5,880 nt of DNA from Deinococcus sp. Lineage in GTDB: Bacteria > Deinococcota > Deinococci > Deinococcales > Deinococcaceae. Under the pieces are notes generated by a model. It was given only the letters and a program-made list of their open reading frames with translations, was not told where the DNA came from and did no database searches. This document shows positions 1 to 5,880 of this stretch, piece after piece. The position numbers and the translations under genes were made by a program. Positions within the stretch are counted from its first letter, which is position 1. The number at the start of each line of letters is the position of its first letter. The stretch covers positions 1 through 5,880 of the forward strand of contig JAQBPF010000066.1 of the NCBI GenBank assembly GCA_028287665.1, read 5' to 3'.

Positions 1-1
1 C

Positions 2-1399
2 CTGTTGACCGGGGCCGTTACTGCCGGAACGTCACCGGTGGGTGTTCGTTTCGAAGACCGTACAGACAGTTATGAGATTGGTCTTGGCCGAGCTGCTCCT
101 GTTAAGGTCACGCTGACGAACGGGACCAAGCTGCCGATGACGGCTCTGCGGGTTACTCTCGATACCCCGACCGGCTGGCGGGTGACTGGCAGCTCGCCCG
201 CCCGGACGCTGGCCCCGGGTGAAACGTACACGGCTGTCTTCAATGTCACCGCGCCCGCCGACGCCAAGGCCGAGAACATGCGCCTCACAGCCCGCTATAC
301 GGCGACCCAGGCCGATCAGGACATCCTGGGGCGCAATGCCACCTTCGTTCGGCCGCTTCCTGCGGTGGTGGCCACCTTTGCCCCGACCTTCGACGTGGCA
401 GGCTACCAGGCCTTTGCCCGTGAAACCGGCACCGAATGGGTGACCGGAAGCCTGGCCACCCGGTTGCCGCTGGTGGTGGGCCAGCCGACCGATATCACGG
501 TCAACGTCACCAACCGTGGGACAACGGCCGCCAGCGGTTCGCTGGAACTGAAACTCCCACCGGGCGTCACCCTGGTGGGTTCACCGCAGTACCAGGTGGC
601 GGCGGGCGCCACCACTCAGGTGCGCGTACAGTTGCAGGCCAGCGCCGCGGCTCTTCCCGCAGGCAGGCAGAGTGCGCTTCTTCCAGTCAGCCTGAGCACC
701 GGCGGATTTACCGATTCTGCAAACGCTTTCGTGCTGCCCAGCCTGACCATTCCTCGCCTGACAACCGCGCCCAAAATTGACGGAGACCTGAATGACATGG
801 CGGCCGGTGCAGACGGCATGATGGGTCCAGAAGACCTGTGGTGGCGGACCAAGCCTGACTCGGCTGCCGATGCCAGCAACACCTTCAAGCTGGGCTATGA
901 CGATCAGTACCTCTATGTTGGCCTCAGCGTCAAAGATGAGCTGGTGGCCTGCAACATCGCCCCCAACGATGTCAAGGCTCAGCTGCGTTCTGATGCGGTC
1001 GGCATCACGGTCGATCCCACTGGCCAGAGCCGAGACACATCGACCACCCTTCAGGCGGCGGCTTTCCCCTGCACCACCACAGGCTTTCAGGCCCGGGGCT
1101 TCCGTGACGCCGATGCCAACCAGGGCGTCATGGAAGAAACCGCGCCCGGCATGCAGGTGGCTTCGGTCAAGTCGGAAGGCGGATACAACATCGAGTTCCG
1201 CATTCCCTGGGCCGCCATGCCCACCCAGCCCAAGGCGGGCGACACAGTTGGTCTGAACCTCGTCATGTATGACGGTGATCAGGCCGATGCCCGGGTGGGC
1301 GCGAACATCAGCCAGAGTGGACTGGCCTGGTCGGCCTTTTCCTGGGGCGGCAAGCAGGCCCTGCCCTATCTGTGGCCCCGCGTTACCCTCGGCAAGTGA
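2..1399 (+). CDS. C-terminal part of a probably secreted protein with NEW3-like and CBM9-like carbohydrate-binding modules (5' truncated)
   Basis: The frame is open to the left edge (CTG then TTG), so the TTG at 5 is probably an internal Leu codon and the true start lies upstream. Numbering from that TTG, about 464 residues are visible. Residues ~17-110 and ~150-245 look like two NEW3-type (alpha-galactosidase-associated) beta-sandwich modules, rich in Thr, Val and Gly, with patterns such as VTLTNGT and VNVTNRGTT. Residues ~248-464 resemble a CBM9/DOMON-like sugar-binding module: IDGDLND at 258-264, YLYVGLSVKDE, a later AVGITVDPTG strand, and FRIPW ending at W402. The only two cysteines seen (316 and 356) both lie in this module and could form a disulfide, which fits an exported protein. 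The catalytic part, if any, is outside the window. NEW3 and CBM9 modules occur at the C-terminus of secreted glycosidases and of some secreted PIG-L deacetylases, so either is possible. The module calls are fairly secure; the whole-protein function is unknown. Confidence 0.75.
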   Translation: MLTGAVTAGTSPVGVRFEDRTDSYEIGLGRAAPVKVTLTNGTKLPMTALRVTLDTPTGWRVTGSSPARTLAPGETYTAVFNVTAPADAKAENMRLTARYTATQADQDILGRNATFVRPLPAVVATFAPTFDVAGYQAFARETGTEWVTGSLATRLPLVVGQPTDITVNVTNRGTTAASGSLELKLPPGVTLVGSPQYQVAAGATTQVRVQLQASAAALPAGRQSALLPVSLSTGGFTDSANAFVLPSLTIPRLTTAPKIDGDLNDMAAGADGMMGPEDLWWRTKPDSAADASNTFKLGYDDQYLYVGLSVKDELVACNIAPNDVKAQLRSDAVGITVDPTGQSRDTSTTLQAAAFPCTTTGFQARGFRDADANQGVMEETAPGMQVASVKSEGGYNIEFRIPWAAMPTQPKAGDTVGLNLVMYDGDQADARVGANISQSGLAWSAFSWGGKQALPYLWPRVTLGK

Positions 1400-1421
1400 C
1401 TTTCCCCATCCCAGGTGCTTC

Positions 1422-1427
1422 AAGGAG
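1422..1427 (+). promoter_or_regulatory. Shine-Dalgarno site of the solute-binding protein gene
   Basis: AAGGAG lies 6 nt before the ATG at 1434 and is among the strongest ribosome binding sites in the window. It fixes the start and rules out the longer in-frame extension back to 1269, which would put about 55 unrelated residues in front of a classic signal peptide. The whole gap after the upstream stop is only 34 nt, with no recognisable -35/-10 pair, so the gene is probably read from an upstream promoter or from one hidden in the preceding coding region. Confidence 0.85.
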
Positions 1428-1433
1428 AAAACC

Positions 1434-2672
1434 ATGAAAAAGTTTCTGACGCTGGCCCTCGCTCTGACCGTCTCTGCTTCCGCTGCGCCCGTCACCTTGA
1501 CCTACTGGCAGTACGATTTCGCCACCAAGGTCAGTACCATGGACGCCCTGATCAAGAAGTTTGAGGCTCAGAACCCGGACATCAAGATCAAACAGGAAAC
1601 CTTCCCCTACGACGCCTACAACCAGAAGGTCGCCTCCAGCGTTCCGGCGGGACAAGGTCCAGACGTGGTGAACCTGTTCTATGGCTGGCTGCCGCAGTAT
1701 GTCGACAGCGGATTCCTGCAGCCCCTGCCCGCCAAAGACTTCTCAACGCAGCAGATCGAGAGCAATTTTGTTCCCATGATCAAGACCAGCAAGATTGGGG
1801 GGCAGTACTACGCTTTGCCCACCTCTGTCCGGACCCTGGCGGTGTTTTACAACAAGGACCTCTTCAAGCAGGCCCGCATCGTGCCCCCCCGCACCTGGGA
1901 GGACTTCATCGCTGCAGGCCAGAAGATCGTCAAAGGCGCGCCTCCCCGCTTCAGCGTGTTGGGTTTCGGAATCCAGCCGGACGGACAGGATTATCACGTG
2001 GTGCGTGAGGTGCTCGTCCGTCAGTTTGGGGGCTCACCCTTCAGCAAGGACGGCAAGAAGGTCACGTATGACAGCGCCGCCGGGGTACAGGCCATGACGT
2101 TCTACACGGAACTGATGACCAAGTACAAGCTGGGGGTTCCCAACTTTTTTCCTGGCAACAACAGTTACCGTGACGCGTTTATTGCGGGCAAGGTCGGCAT
2201 GATTGTTGACGGCTCATTTGCTGTCGGCGCAATTCAGAAAGGCGCAAAATTCAACTGGGGTGTCTTGCCGCTGCCCGTGCTGAAAAGCAACGGCGTCCGG
2301 GGCAACTTCGGCTCATATTGGGTGAACGGCATCACCAAAAATGCCAAGGGCGACAAGCTCGCCGCCTCCATCAAGTTTCTGAAATTCCTGACCAGTGACG
2401 AAACCCAGCGCACCTGGCTGGACAGCGTCGGTGAGATCCCAGCCAGCCGCAAGCTGTCCGGCACAGCTGCGCTCCGCACGAATCCCGTCTACGGGCCCTT
2501 CGTCAGCGGCCTGCCTTTCGCGTCCTCGACGTTGTTCGTGGACGAAGCGGGCCAACGCAAAGCCTGGGTTGACGCGATCAACACGGTTCTGCTGCAGGGC
2601 AACAGCCCAGCCAACGCCGTCAAGCGGGCTGCGGCAGAAGAACAGAAGATTTTGGATGGATACTACAAGTAA
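1434..2672 (+). CDS. ABC transporter sugar-binding protein (extracellular solute-binding protein family 1)
   Basis: This 412-residue protein is a typical length for the MalE/UgpB-like sugar-binding family (SBP_bac_1). It captures a sugar or oligosaccharide outside the membrane and delivers it to the two permeases encoded next. A Sec signal peptide is clear: KK at 2-3, a hydrophobic core at 4-14, and a likely cut after ASA (17) or the next Ala. No cysteine is present anywhere, so it is not a lipoprotein. Family hallmarks follow: LTYWQYDF at the mature N-terminus, GPDVV at 75-79 followed by the YGWLPQYVDSGFLQPL stretch, the signature FYNKDLF at 138-144 with P-R-T-W ending at W155, a GKVGMIVDGSF segment, and the C-terminal lobe pattern KFLKFLTSDETQ with SVGEIPASR. 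The many surface-type aromatics suit stacking against sugar rings. Specificity cannot be read from sequence alone; the PIG-L and kinase neighbours make an amino sugar or similar plausible. Confidence 0.93.
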   Translation: MKKFLTLALALTVSASAAPVTLTYWQYDFATKVSTMDALIKKFEAQNPDIKIKQETFPYDAYNQKVASSVPAGQGPDVVNLFYGWLPQYVDSGFLQPLPAKDFSTQQIESNFVPMIKTSKIGGQYYALPTSVRTLAVFYNKDLFKQARIVPPRTWEDFIAAGQKIVKGAPPRFSVLGFGIQPDGQDYHVVREVLVRQFGGSPFSKDGKKVTYDSAAGVQAMTFYTELMTKYKLGVPNFFPGNNSYRDAFIAGKVGMIVDGSFAVGAIQKGAKFNWGVLPLPVLKSNGVRGNFGSYWVNGITKNAKGDKLAASIKFLKFLTSDETQRTWLDSVGEIPASRKLSGTAALRTNPVYGPFVSGLPFASSTLFVDEAGQRKAWVDAINTVLLQGNSPANAVKRAAAEEQKILDGYYK

Positions 2673-3600
2673 GCTGGCAGGAGGACGGGCTTCGGCCCGT
2701 CCTCCTCGCAGACGAAATACCGTCAAGTACCGTCAGACGGTCACGGCCTATACCTTCTTGCTCGTTCCTTTGCTGTTCTTTCTGCTGGTCCGCTTTATTC
2801 CCACCTTTATGGCCCTCCGGCTCAGCTTGTTTGACTGGAACATCCTCCGGGAGCAGCAACCTTTTGTGGGGTTGGAAAACTACACCACCTTGGTCGCCGA
2901 TGAAAAGTTCCTTCAGTCTCTGAAGAATACGGCCCTGTATACGGTGATCGGTGTGCCACTTCAGATCATCCTTGGCCTGGGCTTGGCGCTGATGCTGGGC
3001 CGAGTCCGTGCTTTTCGGGGATTTTACCGGGCGCTGTACTTCGCGCCCTACGTCACACCCATCGTGGCGGCCGCCTGGGTCTGGCAATGGGTCTTCAGTC
3101 CGCAATTCGGCCCAGTCAACACAGTGTTGGACTGGCTTCATTTGCCCCCACAGTCTTTTCTGACGTCTCCAGATCAGGCGCTGGCCACCACCGCTGGGCT
3201 GGTGGTCTGGCAAAATCTCGGGTTTCAGGTGGTGCTGTTCTTGGCGGGCCTCGCGGCGATTCCCCGGAGCTACTACGAAGCCGCTGAAATTGATGGGGCC
3301 ACCGGCTCACAGGCTTTCTGGAGAATCACGCTGCCACTGTTAAACCCGACCATTGTGTTCAGCGTCGTGACCGGCACGATCGCCTACCTGCAGCTGTTTA
3401 CGCAGGTGGTCAACCTCAACTTCACCGATCAGGGTGGTCCGCTGGGAAGCACCCTTACGGTCGCCGTGTACATCTATCAACTGGCGTTCGGCCGCTTCCA
3501 GATGGGCTACGCGTCGGCGGTCACGGTGGTGTTGTTTGTCATTATCCTGATCATTACCCTGCTGCAATTGCGCTTTTTGACGCGGAGGTACGATACGTGA
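2656..3600 (+). CDS. ABC sugar transporter permease, MalF/UgpA type
   Basis: This is one of two inner-membrane subunits forming the sugar channel. From ATG 2656 it has 314 residues, normal for the UgpA-like branch. Six membrane spans are visible at about 29-49, 91-114, 117-138, 169-202, 232-250 and 277-302. The cytoplasmic EAA loop that docks the ATPase is intact: EAAEIDGA at 208-215, then LP at 226-227. ATG 2656 is chosen because no other in-frame ATG, GTG or TTG occurs before TTG 2758, which is already inside span 1; only a CTG (2674) intervenes. A weak AGAAGA (2644-2649) precedes it by 6 nt. This start overlaps the binding-protein gene by 17 nt and makes the 2679-2706 hairpin part of the coding sequence, giving a basic Arg/Pro-rich N-terminus. 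Translation is probably coupled to the preceding gene. The identity is secure; the start is less so. Confidence 0.9.
   Translation: MDTTSKLAGGRASARPPRRRNTVKYRQTVTAYTFLLVPLLFFLLVRFIPTFMALRLSLFDWNILREQQPFVGLENYTTLVADEKFLQSLKNTALYTVIGVPLQIILGLGLALMLGRVRAFRGFYRALYFAPYVTPIVAAAWVWQWVFSPQFGPVNTVLDWLHLPPQSFLTSPDQALATTAGLVVWQNLGFQVVLFLAGLAAIPRSYYEAAEIDGATGSQAFWRITLPLLNPTIVFSVVTGTIAYLQLFTQVVNLNFTDQGGPLGSTLTVAVYIYQLAFGRFQMGYASAVTVVLFVIILIITLLQLRFLTRRYDT
2679..2706 (+). promoter_or_regulatory. Perfect 12-bp hairpin with TTCG tetraloop at the binding-protein/permease junction
   Basis: The left arm 2679-2690 pairs perfectly with the right arm 2695-2706 around the loop TTCG (2691-2694), closed by C-G, the exceptionally stable cUUCGg form. 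It begins 6 nt after the binding-protein stop. No T-run follows, so it is not a standard intrinsic terminator. In ABC sugar operons, structures at this point commonly protect the 3' end of the binding-protein message or cause partial termination, giving more binding protein than permease; that role is inferred here. The left arm contains GGAGGA, a strong Shine-Dalgarno-like sequence that is sequestered in the stem. The hairpin also lies within the reading frame of the following permease and would encode Ala-Gly-Gly-Arg-Ala-Ser-Ala-Arg-Pro-Pro. Confidence 0.85.
3584..3589 (+). promoter_or_regulatory. Shine-Dalgarno site of the second permease gene
   Basis: GGAGGT lies 7 nt before GTG 3597, inside the last codons of the first permease. 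It supports the GTG start, whose final two bases form part of the preceding TGA stop (GTGA, 3597-3600), over the later in-frame ATG at codon 14. Confidence 0.85.
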
Positions 3601-4451
3601 CTGCTGCCTCTTCTGCGCCCAGAAAGCGGGTGGATATGCGCACCCTGCTGGTCTACGTCGCCCTCACGGTGGGGGTGATCATCACGCTCTTTCCCTTCAT
3701 CTGGATGGTGCTTACCAGCCTGAAAGGGTTTCAGGAACTGTTCAACCTGAATTTCCTGCCGAGCCAGCCCACTCTGGACAACTACCGTCAGGTGTTGACG
3801 GAAACCCGGTTTCTGCAGTGGTTCGGCAACAGCCTGCTTGTGGCCGGGGTAACCACGGTCAGCGTGCTGTTCTTTGATTCGCTGGTGGGCTACACGCTGG
3901 CCAAATTTGATTTTCCAGGCAAAAATATCGTCTTTGTGCTGATCCTGTCGACCCTGATGATTCCCACCGAGATGCTGGTCATTCCCTGGTTCGTGGGCGT
4001 TTCAGATTTGGGGCTGACCAAAAGCGTTCCGGGCGCCTACTTTTCCATCATGTTTCCTGGACTCATCAGTGCCTTCGGGGTCTTTCTGATGCGGCAGTTC
4101 TTCGACACCTTGCCCAATGATCTGTTGGAAGCCGCCAGAATTGACGGCATGCACGAGTTTGGCATCTTCTGGCGGATCGCCATGCCCTTGGTGCGTCCCG
4201 CTCTGGCCAGTCTGGCGATTTTCACCTTCCTCGGCAATTGGAACGCCTTTTTGTGGCCGTTGATCGTGATTCAGCAGCCTCAGTTCCGTACGCTGCCGAT
4301 TGGAACCGCCCTGTTCAACGGCGAAGCTGGAACCCAGTGGGGGCTGATTATGGCCGCCAGCAGCCTGGCAGTCATTCCAGTCCTGATCGTGTTCGCCATC
4401 TTTCAGCGGCAGATCATTGAAGGTGTCGTGCTGACTGGAATGAAAGGCTGA
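3597..4451 (+). CDS. ABC sugar transporter permease, MalG/UgpE type
   Basis: This is the second membrane subunit, expected to pair with the preceding permease. It has 284 residues, typical of the MalG/UgpE family. Six hydrophobic spans are visible at about 16-40, 76-102, 110-132, 147-168, 201-225 and 248-271. The ATPase-docking loop is complete: EAARIDGM at 178-185, followed by the Pro at 197. The conserved MalG-type features are present, including MIPTEMLVIP in span 3, FLGNWNAFLWPLIV in span 5 and the C-terminal GMKG ending. The gene starts at a GTG overlapping the previous stop by 4 nt with a strong ribosome site, so the two subunits are translationally coupled, which fits equal stoichiometry. 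No ATP-binding subunit gene follows; as in many CUT1 sugar importers, a shared MsiK/MalK-type ATPase encoded elsewhere would be needed. Confidence 0.94.
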   Translation: MTAASSAPRKRVDMRTLLVYVALTVGVIITLFPFIWMVLTSLKGFQELFNLNFLPSQPTLDNYRQVLTETRFLQWFGNSLLVAGVTTVSVLFFDSLVGYTLAKFDFPGKNIVFVLILSTLMIPTEMLVIPWFVGVSDLGLTKSVPGAYFSIMFPGLISAFGVFLMRQFFDTLPNDLLEAARIDGMHEFGIFWRIAMPLVRPALASLAIFTFLGNWNAFLWPLIVIQQPQFRTLPIGTALFNGEAGTQWGLIMAASSLAVIPVLIVFAIFQRQIIEGVVLTGMKG

Positions 4452-4452
4452 T

Positions 4453-5295
4453 ATGGGCCCCTCCCTGCTGGCTCTTTTTGCGCATCCCGACGATGAGGTC
4501 TTCCGCTGCGGCGGTACACTGGCCCGTTATGCCCGGCTGGGCGTACGCGTGACGCTGGTGTGCCTGACCAAGGGAGAGGCGGGGCGGAACACGGATCCGG
4601 CCTTGGGAGAGTTCAATCTGGAGCAGGGTGATCTGGCGCGGCGCCGGGAGGCCGAGCTTCGGGAAGCTTGCATGCATCTGGGCATTGAGCCGCCTGTGTT
4701 CCTGGGCTACCATGACAGTGGACGCAATGAGCGGTTGCGCCGGGATGACCCCCTGGCGACCATCAACGCCGATCCTTTGGAGATGGAAGCGAAAGTGCTC
4801 AACGTTGTCGCCCAGGTCCAACCTCAGGTCATGCTGGGCTTTGACCCGCACGGGATCTACGGGCATCCAGATCATCTGGTCGCTCACCGGGTGACGGCCG
4901 CCGTTTTTGCCCGGAGTGGAAGTGTCGGCGTTCCGGTTTCTAGGCTGTATTACACGGTCCAGACCCACACACAAATGCGCCTGCTCCAGACTGGCCGCGG
5001 TCTGGGCGTCTTGGCAGGGCTGGATCCACAGACATACGCGGTGTGTGAAGCCACCATCGCGGCCCGGATAGATATCTCGCTCTATGCGGACTGCAAGCGC
5101 AGAGCGTTGTACGCGCACCGAACACAAACAGGACCCCTCAGTACCCTGGGGAACCTCACGGAAGCGCAGTGGCAGGCGATGTCGAGCGTTGAGACATTCA
5201 GCCTGGGCGGGACCCGCACGCCTATAGTCAATTATCCGCACTCGGATCTATTTGAAGGTGTACCACTGACGCAGGTGCAGGACGTTGGGGCATGA
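4453..5295 (+). CDS. PIG-L/LmbE-family zinc-dependent N-deacetylase, cytoplasmic
   Basis: This 280-residue protein is probably a metal-dependent hydrolase removing an N-acetyl group from an amino sugar or a conjugate of one. The N-terminal motif AHPDDE spans 10-15 and the second motif GHPDH spans 137-141. By analogy with MshB and its relatives, His11, Asp14 and His141 would bind zinc, Asp13 would be the general base, and His138 would stabilise the transition state. The family pattern R-R-R-E-A-E-L-R-E-A leading to LGI (about 63-77) and GYHDSG (85-90) are also present. There is no signal peptide, so it should act on imported substrate. It starts 1 nt after the permease stop, with GAAAGG (4442-4447) upstream, and overlaps the kinase start by 4 nt. 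That placement strongly links it to the transporter. Mycothiol, bacillithiol or natural-product deacetylation are alternative family roles but fit this neighbourhood less well. Confidence 0.9.
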   Translation: MGPSLLALFAHPDDEVFRCGGTLARYARLGVRVTLVCLTKGEAGRNTDPALGEFNLEQGDLARRREAELREACMHLGIEPPVFLGYHDSGRNERLRRDDPLATINADPLEMEAKVLNVVAQVQPQVMLGFDPHGIYGHPDHLVAHRVTAAVFARSGSVGVPVSRLYYTVQTHTQMRLLQTGRGLGVLAGLDPQTYAVCEATIAARIDISLYADCKRRALYAHRTQTGPLSTLGNLTEAQWQAMSSVETFSLGGTRTPIVNYPHSDLFEGVPLTQVQDVGA

Positions 5296-5880
5296 GCGCA
5301 CTGGTCGTGTTGGGAAACGTGAATGTGGATCTGATCCTCGGAACCCTGCGGGCTTGGCCCGAGCCAGGCACAGAGACGGTCCTCTCACAAGCAGCCTGGC
5401 GGGTAGGCGGAAATGCAGGCAATGCCGCTGTTGCTCTGGGCGCTTTGGGCGCCGACGCCTGCATCATCAGCACAGTGGGCGATGATCTGCCCGGCCACTG
5501 GCTCCGAGACCAGTTACAGGGTCTGCCGGTCAGTTGGATCACTGTCCCGGAGCCGACATCAATCACCGTCGCGTTCTCCCATCCGGACGGAGAACGCTCG
5601 TTTGTCACTTATCTGGGCCACCTAAAATCCCTGTGCTGGGAGAATTTGCTCCCACATCTGCCCAAGGCCGGGATGGCGCTCCTGGCTGGAGCATTTCTCA
5701 CTCCAGCTCTGCGTCTGAATTACCCGGAATTGCTTCAGAACTTGGCCGGCCGGGGCATACAGATTGCTTTGGATGCAGGTTGGCCGGATGGCGGCTTTAC
5801 TCCAGCCGTTCGCGCGGAGGTCGCAGGTTGGTTGCCCTACGTGCACCATCTTCTGGTGAACGAGGCGGAAGCGTCTGGCC
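5292..5880 (+). CDS. PfkB/ribokinase-family carbohydrate kinase (3' truncated by window edge)
   Basis: The frame opens at ATG 5292 (ATGA overlap with the previous stop) and stays open for 196 codons to the edge, without a stop. It resembles the PfkB family, which phosphorylates sugars or nucleosides with ATP. Visible hallmarks are a hydrophobic first strand LVVLGNVNVDLI with the substrate-contacting Asp13, the first PfkB signature VGGNAGNAAVALGALGA at 38-54 (glycine motif and Asn44), STVGDD at 60-65, an ALDAG strand with Asp161, and VNEAEA at 189-194, matching the conserved N-E-x-E of the family. The C-terminal signature with the GAGD catalytic base would lie beyond the window, so activity cannot be judged. 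Its ribosome site is weak (AGGA at 5279-5282), so it probably depends on coupling to the deacetylase. Likely role: phosphorylating the imported, possibly deacetylated sugar. Substrate unknown. Confidence 0.9.
   Translation, partial: MSALVVLGNVNVDLILGTLRAWPEPGTETVLSQAAWRVGGNAGNAAVALGALGADACIISTVGDDLPGHWLRDQLQGLPVSWITVPEPTSITVAFSHPDGERSFVTYLGHLKSLCWENLLPHLPKAGMALLAGAFLTPALRLNYPELLQNLAGRGIQIALDAGWPDGGFTPAVRAEVAGWLPYVHHLLVNEAEASG

Noticed and set aside
581..1495. A 304-codon open frame on the minus strand opposite the first gene
   Set aside because: It is antisense to a well-supported coding region, spans the gene 1/gene 2 junction and shows no recognisable domain. Long antisense frames are common in high-GC DNA.
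2395..2655. Longer N-terminal extension of the first permease back to 2395
   Set aside because: It would overlap most of the C-terminal lobe of the binding protein in another frame and add about 87 residues of shadow-like sequence. ATG 2656 gives a family-typical length.
2679..2706. The hairpin as a full intrinsic terminator ending the operon
   Set aside because: No T-run follows the stem, and the permeases needed by the binding protein lie directly downstream. Partial attenuation or mRNA protection is more likely.
4986..5005. Inverted repeat CCAGAC...GTCTGG
   Set aside because: A 6-bp stem inside a coding region of GC-rich DNA is expected by chance and is not near a gene boundary.
4414..5241. 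A 275-codon open frame on the minus strand opposite the deacetylase
   Set aside because: The + strand encodes both PIG-L metal motifs. The antisense product has no family features and is a codon-bias shadow.
4453..5295. Assignment of the deacetylase as a bacillithiol (BshB) or mycothiol (MshB) enzyme
   Set aside because: The motifs are general to the whole family. The operon with a sugar importer and a sugar kinase argues for carbohydrate use instead, so no gene symbol is given.

Overview
The window looks like one strand of a carbohydrate uptake and utilisation operon from a high-GC bacterium. I favour Deinococcus or a close relative. This rests on base composition, codon use, and a solute-binding protein with an ordinary signal peptide and no lipoprotein cysteine. 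It is an impression from protein style, not the result of a search.

Layout, all genes on the + strand: (1) 2-1399, the 3' part of a large, probably secreted protein with two NEW3-like beta-sandwich modules and a C-terminal CBM9/DOMON-like carbohydrate-binding module. (2) 1434-2672, the periplasmic or extracellular solute-binding protein of an ABC sugar importer. (3) 2656-3600 and (4) 3597-4451, the two MalF/MalG-type permeases of that importer. (5) 4453-5295, a cytoplasmic PIG-L/LmbE-family zinc deacetylase. (6) 5292-5880, the N-terminal two thirds or so of a PfkB-family sugar kinase that runs off the right edge. No gene-free stretch exceeds about 35 bases, and I see no tRNA, rRNA, CRISPR, insertion sequence or promoter.

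The junctions are very tight: a 34-nt gap, a 17-nt overlap, a GTGA overlap, a 1-nt gap and an ATGA overlap. Genes 2-6 are therefore almost certainly one translationally coupled transcript, and gene 1 probably belongs to it. A perfect 12-bp hairpin with a TTCG loop (2679-2706) lies just after the solute-binding-protein stop. It also lies inside the only plausible reading frame for the N-terminus of the first permease. It probably sets binding-protein expression above permease expression.

Taken together, the genes suggest this route: a sugar is bound or processed outside the cell, imported by the ABC system with an ATPase encoded elsewhere, possibly N-deacetylated by the PIG-L enzyme, and phosphorylated by the PfkB kinase. 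An N-acetylated amino sugar or a glycoconjugate fragment is the natural guess for the substrate, but the sequence does not prove it.
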